NCBI RefSeq assembly: GCF_900007165.1
Contig: NZ_CYGY02000101.1
Location: 7,097 to 48,684 of the forward strand
Length of the DNA: 41,588 nt
Direction of reading: 5' to 3'
From: Paraburkholderia piptadeniae
GTDB taxonomy: Bacteria > Pseudomonadota > Gammaproteobacteria > Burkholderiales > Burkholderiaceae
This document shows, one piece after another, positions 7,176 through 14,677 of this stretch. The notes under the pieces are model-generated. The model had not been told where the DNA came from. It saw only the letters and a program-made list of their open reading frames with translations, and ran no database searches. The first letter of the stretch is position 1. Each line of letters opens with the position of its first letter. Both the position numbers and the translations under genes were made by a program.

Positions 7176-7510
7176 CTATAGCTCCGGGGCGCAATCCAAC
7201 CTGCGCGGCGGGGCGCTCAATGCTTCCCGGGAGGGGACGTGTTCATTCCATTTCCCCGCCTTCTGCCTGCGGCTGCCGCGTAAGGCAGGGGAAGGACGGG
7301 GGATTCCTTCTACGAGACGGCGACGTCTCGCCGCGAGAATGTTTTCCGTTGCGGTGAAATCGCGATGACGATACGCACCACATCCGAAGCATGCCCATTC
7401 CGTTACTCCAAGTCCTTCCAGGTCCTTCGGGCCTGTGCGCCTCTTACAGCAGCAGATCTGGGTTGAATACGCCTCATCGAACCACACGCCAGCGTCATCG
7501 CACACAGGGC
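7176..7510 (-). pseudogene. Degenerate TnpB (IS200/IS605-type RNA-guided nuclease), C-terminal fragment
   Basis: The minus strand encodes the end of a TnpB protein: GVWFDEAYSTQICCCKRRTG, then LEGLGVTEWACFGCGAYRHRD and TATENILA. These are the zinc-finger cysteines and the last RuvC motif. The RuvC aspartate in the HRD element survives, but neighbouring positions have drifted (family HDRDxNAAxNIL). No RuvC I or II region exists upstream; stops and frameshifts occur before about 7510. It cannot be a working nuclease. Known TnpB proteins are about 400 residues, so most of the gene is lost. The adjacent hairpin may be the remains of its guide RNA. Confidence 0.75.
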
Positions 7511-7711
7511 GGGCCTTCCGGTCTTGTCCTTCGGGCAGTACAGCTCGATCGGCCTTGACCATGGCATGGCACGACGTGAGTGATCTCATCCACCAATTAG
7601 CGCTTCGTTGACCGGGTCAGGCCTAAAGATCCAAGCCGGCTAGCGTGTAAGTAGCCGTGTATCGTCCGTGAGATCGAGACCAAGACGTGTGTCGCCGGCT
7701 TTAGTGCGGAT

Positions 7712-7945
7712 TCAACCGCCCGATAATGGCGAACGCTTCATACTCACAAGCTCCATCACCTCCTGCCGATCGTCTGTGGATGAGATCGCAATAGTCAGCC
7801 ATTTCCCGTCAGGGTACCGGACGGCAGTTTCCGTGGTCAGCAAACTCACACTCCCGACTCCATGCCCAATCGCGCCGTCATCCCGTATAAACAGAATAAG
7901 GTTCCGCGATCGGCATCCGTTTATCGTCTGATCTCCAACGTTCAA
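7712..7945 (-). CDS. Small protein downstream of the Rhs toxin, putative immunity protein
   Basis: 77 residues, directly downstream of the Rhs effector (93-base gap, same strand), which is where cognate immunity genes sit in rhs loci. The sequence (for example GVGSVSLLTTETAVRYPDGK, WLTIAISSTDDRQEVMELVS) looks like a small alpha/beta protein with no signal peptide. I do not recognise the family. The only early start in frame is TTG at 7945, since a TAG lies 27 bases further upstream, and no strong ribosome site is seen. The gene may therefore be 5'-truncated or its start may be unusual. The immunity role is inferred from position only. Confidence 0.5.
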   Translation of the reverse strand: MNVGDQTINGCRSRNLILFIRDDGAIGHGVGSVSLLTTETAVRYPDGKWLTIAISSTDDRQEVMELVSMKRSPLSGG

Positions 7946-8038
7946 AACGTCAAAAAAAGAAACCTGCTAAGGGGTTATTGCTCGGCTACCCGCCGCCTTT
8001 TTCTCGACACGCTCGACCTGTATCAGTTCGTGATTTGA

Positions 8039-11000
8039 TTACTGCACACCCGCTTCATTCTTCACCTTGTGATGCACCTGAAGCCGGTGGCAATCATGGC
8101 ATGCATACCCCTGATGGTTCGCGTCGCTGTATGTCCATTGCCTTACGGCTCTGCTGTGCTCGTCTATGCCGCGCTGAATGCCTCTTGCTTCGGCGTGGTT
8201 ACAAGCCGAACCGGGGACCTTGTCGTCATGGTTGTGCCCTTCGTGCTTGGGACGATCCGGCGCGAAGTGTTCAGGTTTGAGATTACCGCTGCCTGGCTTG
8301 TAGTGTGGATTGGGAGAATCATAGCCAAGCCCGGTGTACGGCCTTGTCCTTGTCTGCGTCTCACCCTTGTTTTTCGGCGTGAACGCGTATGTATCACCTC
8401 CACCATAGCCCAACGGACTTTTTTTCCGATCTCCCGGAATAATCACGTCTTTGTCCATGTCGAATCCAAGATTTCCCAGCCGGTCGTACGCGACCGCCAC
8501 CTGTGCAGGACTCAGTTTGCCGTTTGATGTGATCGCAATTCGTCCGTCCTTCAGTTCGGTGAGGGCGGTCACGTTGCGTCCATCCGGGTTCGTCCCCTCT
8601 CCGCTATGGTAGTAGTCCCATCCGGCCCGATGAATGTCTGCGACGATCTCATTTCCCTGCGCCGCTGTCAGCGTGGGCCGCTTGCGCGGAACATCGCTGT
8701 GGTCTTCCTTCGCTTGCTCTTTCGGAGACCCCAGGTCGGGATTCTGTACACCATCCTCCGACGAAGCGGCTGCCTGTCCGTTGCTGTGCAGCCCGCGCAC
8801 GTCGACCGAAACAAGCGGATTGGGGACATAAGCATAGAGATTGACGCCACCCGCTTGCCCCTTGGGATCCGACTGCAAATACCGCCCAAGCTCCGGACTG
8901 TATGATCGGAACCGGTTGTAGTGCAGCCCGATCTCCCGCTCGAGCCAATGCCCCGGCCAGCGCAAGTCGTATTCCAGAGCGTGTCCCGCTTCGACCTGTA
9001 CGGTCCCATACGCGTCGATAGCTTGCGCGCGCCAGACCACCTGGCGGTCGCTGTCTTCGATCCACTCGGGCAGGCCGGCCTGATTGCAGAAAACGAAGTA
9101 CGCTCGTCCTGCCTCCGGTGATGCGTGAACACCGGTGTAGTCGATAAACATGAAGGGCAGGAGCGCAATCTCGTTCACGTACACATAGACCCGCAACTCG
9201 CCGTTTTGCGCAATTTCAGCGGCAACGCGGTCACCGTCCCAGTAGTATTCAGTGCGTTCAGCGCCCATTGTCTTGCTGACTCGCCGGCACAGTCCATCGT
9301 ACTTCGCAGTCCATACCTCGTTTCGGTCACTCCAGCTCACCTTTACGAGCAGGTCCAGACTGTTGTAATGCCAGGCAGTGCGAGCGTTGCCGCCCAGTTC
9401 TTCGCAGAGGTGATTACGGTCGTTGTAATGAAACGTACCGGAAGACGCCGCCGCAAGACGATTACCCTCGTCGTAGTGCATCCACTCGCGTGCCGGGGTC
9501 GACAACAGATTACCGCCGGGATCGTATTTGTAGCGTCGCACACACCACCCGTCCAGAGTTTCGTCAATCAGCCGATGCGCCGCATCGTATTGATACTCGG
9601 TCATGCTTTTCGCGCTATCGATTACCCGCCGCAGTTCACCCGTAGCGCTGTACTGATACTGCACCCAGCCGATATCCCTTGCGCCGCCCCCTGTCCAGAC
9701 AATGCGACCGCTACAACGTCCGGCCTCGTCGAACCCGTAGAGCGCATTGGTTCCATTGCCAAGGCATAGGAAAATCCGCCCATCGGACGCACGATGAACC
9801 TTGTGGGAGCCTCCTGCGGGAGGATGAATCCGCACTTCTCCATCGCCCACCGCCTCGTAATGCACCTCGAAACGATCGAGGTACGTCGTCCTCGCGAGCT
9901 GACTGCCTGCATAGGCGTGCTCGACGCCGCGGCCATCGCGCTTGTCGACCGTACGGCGATTGAGGGCGTCGCGAGACATGGAGACATCGAACTCGTTCGT
10001 CGAGGCCTTTATTAAGTTTGCGCGTGCGTCATATGCGTAGGTGTGTACCTCGCCGCTCGCGCAAATGCGCTTGCTGTACAGACCGTTGTCGCCGACTTCA
10101 AACTGCAACAGGACATTTCCCGCGCCGTCCCGCTTCTCGATCACTCGATCACCGGCATCGTAAGCGTACGTCTCCCGCAGCACTCCATGGCGCCTCACGC
10201 TGATCACGCGATCCTTGAAGTCATAGGTGTAGGCGCTTTCGTTGCCGTTTGCGTCGACGATCGCTGCAATTCTTCGCTTCGGCGTATACCGGTACCGGAC
10301 CGTATTGCCCAGTGGATCGGTTTCGCGCTCAAGCAGATTCCATGACGCCACGTTGTAGTAATAGTCGCGTCCGTCCTTGTCACGACGCTGTAGCACGTTT
10401 CCGGCCGCGTCATGTCGCTGCCGTTCAGTCCGGCCATATTCGTCAGTGCGGGCAATGACCCGTCCCGCCGCATCGCGCCGCTCGGTCGGTGACGGTTTCG
10501 CACCCTCTCTAACGAAGATCGTTGCGGCTCTCCAAGCGATTTCCGGGGGAAGCAATACCGTATCAGCAGCCCGTGTTCGCCCGACGTCGCCCCACTGCAA
10601 GTTCAGGGGCGTCTGGGGCGACGTGCGCGCGAGCGGATTCGGCAAGTTGGGTGCGTCGTCCTTGATTGGCCAGACGTTCCCCCAACGATCTATACGGCCG
10701 GTGTTTCGTTGGCGTTCGTCGTATATCCATCGCAGCGCGCGGCCACCTGAGTCAAACTCTTTGGTAATGCGCCCATCCAACCCGAGCACGTACTCGGTCG
10801 CACCGCCGTAAGGGTCGACGACGCGGGTAATCGTCCCCACTTCGTTGTACATGAGCGTCCACTTGCCGCCATCCGCCTCGGTGATGAACGTCCGCCCCGG
10901 GTGGTACTGGAACTGCACATGCCACAGGCCATCCTGCCCCCTGCTTTCTACGCAGCGTCCTCCGGCGTCGTAGCGGTAGAAAAAGGAGTAGCCGTTCGCA

Positions 11001-12676
11001 TCGGTGAGGCGCGCCATACGGCGCTGACCGTCGTATGCGTAGCTCGCCGTCACTTCAAGCGCGTTGCGATGGGTGGTCAGGCAGCCGTTTGCGTCGTAGG
11101 CATACCGGGCAATGCGGTTGATGTGGCCATCGACGTCCGTGAGCGCAACTTCGACGATCCGCCCGGACCAGTCGTATCCGAACGCGATTGCGCGCCGGAC
11201 ATGACCGCTCTCATCGGCTTGCGTAATCCTCCCGAGACGACTGTCCTGGCTCCAGTACAGGACGCTATGCCCCTCATCGTGGACATGGCCAACGCAGCGG
11301 GCGGACCGGTCCGCTGCCGAGGCACGCTCAAACTCAAGGTCACCCTGCACCTCATGCCGGACGATGAAGCGCTGGCCGTCGAGCTTCTCGATTTCATAGC
11401 CCTGGCAGCAGCCGCCATATGTTCCATCCGCCCTTCTGTCGAAGGTGTACTCGGTTCCACGCGGATCGGTGTAAATCGCACGTGTACGCAGCAGTTGCAG
11501 TTCATGCTGCCAGGCATGCCGGAATCCGTATCCCAGCACGCCGTCCCGCTCGTGCCAGCCACTGCAGTAGTGGCGGCCCCATCTGAACGGCACGACCTCA
11601 CCGGTCTCATAGTCCGTGAAATCGTTCTTGACCTCACCAGTGACAGCACTGATCGGCTCACCCCGGAACTCACAAGCCAGCTCCTGCGCCCATTTCGGCA
11701 GCTTCGGCCGGACCTTCTTGCCCAAAACATGCTTGAAGCCATGCCACATCATCTGCGAATCGGGCATCGGAAACCCGCCGATCAGCACGGTCGGGTTGCC
11801 GTCCATCAGCATGCCCATGCTCGGCTCAATCCCGGGATCCTTGCCCATCAAGTTGCCGAGCAGCATCATCGCAGCGTCCGCGGCGGTCTGCGCGGTCATC
11901 ATCGCGGCCGCCAACGCCTCGCCTTGCCACGCGTCATCGGCTGCGGTCATCGCACCGGACGCAGGCCCGACAGCCGCATTGCCGACCTTCCACGCCTTGC
12001 CCGCCCGTCCCAACCAGCGCGCCCGGCTCGACACCTCGGCGGCCTCGCTCGCGGCTTCTTCGCCTTTCGCCGCGGCACCCTCCGCTTCTTCGCCGGACTT
12101 CCCCGCATGCCCCATCGGATTGCAATGCCGCGTCATGTCGATGCCCATGCGCGCGGCGCGCATCCCGCCGATGAACGTATTGCTCGAACCCGTTTGAATG
12201 TCGAAATAAGGCGTCAGTCCGCCGCAGGTCGGCGCGATGCCGATGTCCGTCACGCGGGCCGCCGGCATGCCGCCGATCAGCACGCTCAGGCAGCCGCTGC
12301 CGATCGTTCCGCCGATGCTCGGCAATGGAAAACCGTCGCTAGGCGGATGGCTGTGTGCGTGCGGCGTGCCGAGATGTGCAGCGCTGATGACCGCAGCCGG
12401 CATCCCCGGTATCTTGTCGAGCAGCGGTATCTGTGCGATGCCGGTATTGAGCAACTGCGAAGGCGTACCCTGCAAAGAAGCAAGCGCATTCACGGCCTCG
12501 CTGACGTGGTGAAGCGCGCCCCCCTTTGATGAGAATGTTTCCTTGAACGGGTCGTAAATCGACTTGACCGTGTCGAGAAGCGAGTCGCATGACGTGTCGA
12601 CCCTGGATTCTGATCGCGTCTCGCCACGCGGTGACGAATCGGATGCGCGAATCAACCGGTTTACCGATTCACTCAT
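8039..12676 (-). CDS. rhs: PAAR-domain Rhs effector with C-terminal deaminase-like toxin domain
   Basis: A 1545-residue T6SS effector. A PAAR-type spike-tip region lies around residues 91-192 (GGTIGSGCLSVLIGGMPAAR, DMTRHCNPMGH), with a second short PAAR-like piece (NPTVLIGGFPMP) after an Ala-rich stretch. Then come many YD repeats forming the Rhs cocoon, and the core-end motif at 1270-1296 (DPKGQAGGVNLYAY ... DVRGL). The last 249 residues are the variable toxin. They end with H1494-A-E1496 and C1526-x2-C1529, the zinc and catalytic signature of the deaminase superfamily (compare DddA). The stop of the TPR gene upstream overlaps its ATG (ATGA). Toxin DNA appears less GC-rich than the T6SS core, as expected for a swapped tip. 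The target (DNA, RNA or nucleotide) cannot be read. Confidence 0.9.
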   Translation of the reverse strand: MSESVNRLIRASDSSPRGETRSESRVDTSCDSLLDTVKSIYDPFKETFSSKGGALHHVSEAVNALASLQGTPSQLLNTGIAQIPLLDKIPGMPAAVISAAHLGTPHAHSHPPSDGFPLPSIGGTIGSGCLSVLIGGMPAARVTDIGIAPTCGGLTPYFDIQTGSSNTFIGGMRAARMGIDMTRHCNPMGHAGKSGEEAEGAAAKGEEAASEAAEVSSRARWLGRAGKAWKVGNAAVGPASGAMTAADDAWQGEALAAAMMTAQTAADAAMMLLGNLMGKDPGIEPSMGMLMDGNPTVLIGGFPMPDSQMMWHGFKHVLGKKVRPKLPKWAQELACEFRGEPISAVTGEVKNDFTDYETGEVVPFRWGRHYCSGWHERDGVLGYGFRHAWQHELQLLRTRAIYTDPRGTEYTFDRRADGTYGGCCQGYEIEKLDGQRFIVRHEVQGDLEFERASAADRSARCVGHVHDEGHSVLYWSQDSRLGRITQADESGHVRRAIAFGYDWSGRIVEVALTDVDGHINRIARYAYDANGCLTTHRNALEVTASYAYDGQRRMARLTDANGYSFFYRYDAGGRCVESRGQDGLWHVQFQYHPGRTFITEADGGKWTLMYNEVGTITRVVDPYGGATEYVLGLDGRITKEFDSGGRALRWIYDERQRNTGRIDRWGNVWPIKDDAPNLPNPLARTSPQTPLNLQWGDVGRTRAADTVLLPPEIAWRAATIFVREGAKPSPTERRDAAGRVIARTDEYGRTERQRHDAAGNVLQRRDKDGRDYYYNVASWNLLERETDPLGNTVRYRYTPKRRIAAIVDANGNESAYTYDFKDRVISVRRHGVLRETYAYDAGDRVIEKRDGAGNVLLQFEVGDNGLYSKRICASGEVHTYAYDARANLIKASTNEFDVSMSRDALNRRTVDKRDGRGVEHAYAGSQLARTTYLDRFEVHYEAVGDGEVRIHPPAGGSHKVHRASDGRIFLCLGNGTNALYGFDEAGRCSGRIVWTGGGARDIGWVQYQYSATGELRRVIDSAKSMTEYQYDAAHRLIDETLDGWCVRRYKYDPGGNLLSTPAREWMHYDEGNRLAAASSGTFHYNDRNHLCEELGGNARTAWHYNSLDLLVKVSWSDRNEVWTAKYDGLCRRVSKTMGAERTEYYWDGDRVAAEIAQNGELRVYVYVNEIALLPFMFIDYTGVHASPEAGRAYFVFCNQAGLPEWIEDSDRQVVWRAQAIDAYGTVQVEAGHALEYDLRWPGHWLEREIGLHYNRFRSYSPELGRYLQSDPKGQAGGVNLYAYVPNPLVSVDVRGLHSNGQAAASSEDGVQNPDLGSPKEQAKEDHSDVPRKRPTLTAAQGNEIVADIHRAGWDYYHSGEGTNPDGRNVTALTELKDGRIAITSNGKLSPAQVAVAYDRLGNLGFDMDKDVIIPGDRKKSPLGYGGGDTYAFTPKNKGETQTRTRPYTGLGYDSPNPHYKPGSGNLKPEHFAPDRPKHEGHNHDDKVPGSACNHAEARGIQRGIDEHSRAVRQWTYSDANHQGYACHDCHRLQVHHKVKNEAGVQ

Positions 12677-13962
12677 CGCTGTGCCCGTTCAGAGCCATTA
12701 TCGCGTGTAGCGGACGCCGCGACTCCACGCTTTCGAGCAACGAAAACCGGATTCTTTTCCAGCTCGTACGCTTTTGCCTCGGTTTTCAAGCCGGCCTTCG
12801 CATAAAGCGACACGAGCCGATCGAGAATGTTGCAGCGTTGCCGTTCGCAACCGAACTGCTCGCACAACCCCTTCGCATCCAGCCAGCTCTTTGCGGCTTC
12901 GGCCGCCTTGCCGCACGCGAGCAGCGCGACGCCGGCCTTCTCCATCGCCTCGATCTTCGTGTGCACGAGCATCAATCTCCCGGCGGCGCCGCTCGCCAGA
13001 TCGAAATAGGCCGCCGCCCTCGCATGTTCGCCGAGTGCGTTGCAACAGTTGCCGACCGCCATCAGCGAATTGAGGACGACGAGCAAATTGCGGCTATCGA
13101 GCGCCGCCGGCAACGCCCGCACATACCACTCCTGTGCCTCGCGCTGCGATCCCTGGCGCAACGCCACGTCGCCCAGGCCGTGCAGCGCCATTGCGCAGCC
13201 CGTCGCATCCTGTCCGGCATGAAACGCGTGGAGCGCGCGGTATTTGCGCTGGGCGTCGGGCAGCCTGCCGTGCGCGAGGTCGATCGCCGCTATCTGCATC
13301 AACGCCCCCATCCGCTGCACCATCGGTTGCGCCTCATCGTTTGCAACGTCAACCAGGTTGCGGGTCGCTTTCCCAGACGAGAAATCGACGGGAAGTATCA
13401 GTACATGCTCCGCCGTCCTCTCTCGAGCGATCGGAACCAGGCCAGGACGATTTCGGTCGTCACGGATGCAGAAGCGATGCCCCTCCATCCAGTCTTCGAA
13501 GCCGTTCAGCGCGAGCAATTGCAGCACCATCTTCGCGAAGCCACCGGCGTCGCCGATCGACGACGGCAACCATGCCCAAATGACTTTCGCGCCTTCCGGT
13601 ACCAGCGTCCGGACGTGCATGACGGCGTCACGCAACCGTTCCGCGGGCGCGCGCCTCGGGTCGGCGCATGCCAGCGGTAATGGCGGCCACCGCATTTCGC
13701 CGCGTTCGACGCGCGCCCGGTTCTCTTCGTCGATCTGATGACCTAGCACTTCCATGCACGTCTGGAGGTACGCGTTGGCCGCATCGCATGGAAACGGAAA
13801 GGTCAGGAAGATCGCATCGCCGACACGCTGATCAAGCGACTGCAGCATCTGCAGCACGGGCACGACGTCGTTGTCGGTCATTTCGAGCAGCAGCGTCGGA
13901 TCGTCGGGCTGCTCGACGAATGCTTCGATTGACGATTCGATGGCGGCGAACTCGCGATGCAT
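12673..13962 (-). CDS. TPR-repeat protein between vgrG and rhs, putative effector loading factor
   Basis: 429 residues. The N-terminal ~220 residues are an acidic mixed domain that I do not recognise (starts MHREFAAIESSIEAFVEQ). The C-terminal half is a run of tetratricopeptide-like helical hairpins, for example MALHGLGDVALRQGSQREAQ, NSLMAVGNCCNALGEHARAA and KAGVALLACGKAAEAAKSWL. There is no signal peptide or membrane segment, so it is probably cytoplasmic. The start at 13962 has a GAAGGA ribosome site. A longer frame to 14202 is antisense noise from the gene upstream. Its stop overlaps the rhs start, so the two are translationally coupled, which suggests a chaperone or adaptor role for the Rhs protein. 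That role is inferred. Confidence 0.8.
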   Translation of the reverse strand: MHREFAAIESSIEAFVEQPDDPTLLLEMTDNDVVPVLQMLQSLDQRVGDAIFLTFPFPCDAANAYLQTCMEVLGHQIDEENRARVERGEMRWPPLPLACADPRRAPAERLRDAVMHVRTLVPEGAKVIWAWLPSSIGDAGGFAKMVLQLLALNGFEDWMEGHRFCIRDDRNRPGLVPIARERTAEHVLILPVDFSSGKATRNLVDVANDEAQPMVQRMGALMQIAAIDLAHGRLPDAQRKYRALHAFHAGQDATGCAMALHGLGDVALRQGSQREAQEWYVRALPAALDSRNLLVVLNSLMAVGNCCNALGEHARAAAYFDLASGAAGRLMLVHTKIEAMEKAGVALLACGKAAEAAKSWLDAKGLCEQFGCERQRCNILDRLVSLYAKAGLKTEAKAYELEKNPVFVARKRGVAASATRDNGSERAQR

Positions 13963-13979
13963 GATGATGCGCTTCCTTC

Positions 13980-14603
13980 TCAGTTCAACCGGACATACCG
14001 GCTTCGCACGACGGTGTCCGCTTTCGTCCGAATGTCGACGCCGCCGCGGCCGCCTTCTAGTTCGAGCGTCTGCGCGCTCAGCCGCAGCTTGCCAGCGACT
14101 TCGATATTCACGTTCCGATTCAACAATGTTATGACCGGCCCGTCCGGCGATGCTCGCACCTGCAACAGCGGGTAGCCCGACGCATCCGACACCTGCACGC
14201 ATTTGTCAGGTTCGAGCGCAAGCGCCACGGCCGGCTCGACGACCGGCTCGACCGGCTCGCCGCTGCCTGCCCGCTTCAGCAGGCCGGAGACGAGATACCC
14301 GGGCCAGTTCGCCGGCGACTGCAGCAACACGCGATCGCCAATGCGCGGTTTCACGCCATCCACACATTCGAGCCAGCGCTCGCACGTGTTGCCGTCCTGC
14401 ATCGACCATTTCACGCGAATGCGCCCCATCGCATCGGGATGATGCGTATCCGTCACCTCGCCGACCAGCGTTGCCGATTCGGCACGTTCGGCCGGCGGGG
14501 AAGGAATTGGCGACGCGTCGCTTGTGAACAGCCGCCGCAAAGCCTTGACCGTATCCGCTTCAAGCGCGTCGTCGATTGTCATCTGATCCGATTCGTTTTC
14601 CAT
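13980..14603 (-). CDS. DUF6484-like protein linked to VgrG
   Basis: 207 residues. The central part (TLVGEVTDTHHPDAMGRIRV, then RIGDRVLLQSPANWPGYLVSG) resembles the OB-fold/Gp5-like segment of VgrG-associated proteins labelled DUF6484. The C-terminus (NIEVAGKLRLSAQTLELEG, ending in RTKADTVVRSRYVRLN) repeats short beta strands like a VgrG needle tail. The start at 14603 has GGGAG eight bases upstream. It lies 74 bases after vgrG and 17 bases before the TPR gene. It may cap, extend or adapt the VgrG spike for the Rhs cargo; this is inferred from strand pattern and context. No signal peptide is seen. Confidence 0.85.
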   Translation of the reverse strand: MENESDQMTIDDALEADTVKALRRLFTSDASPIPSPPAERAESATLVGEVTDTHHPDAMGRIRVKWSMQDGNTCERWLECVDGVKPRIGDRVLLQSPANWPGYLVSGLLKRAGSGEPVEPVVEPAVALALEPDKCVQVSDASGYPLLQVRASPDGPVITLLNRNVNIEVAGKLRLSAQTLELEGGRGGVDIRTKADTVVRSRYVRLN

Positions 14604-14677
14604 CGAATGTCTCCCGTGCTTCGAGTGAGCCCATGGAACCGGCACACGGCCGTAGCCAGCCGGCCGCCCCGTCGAAA

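Noticed and set aside
10901..12529. 542-residue plus-strand frame opposite rhs
   Set aside because: No family signature; low-complexity His/Arg/Ala pattern produced by the antisense of Rhs YD and PAAR repeats.
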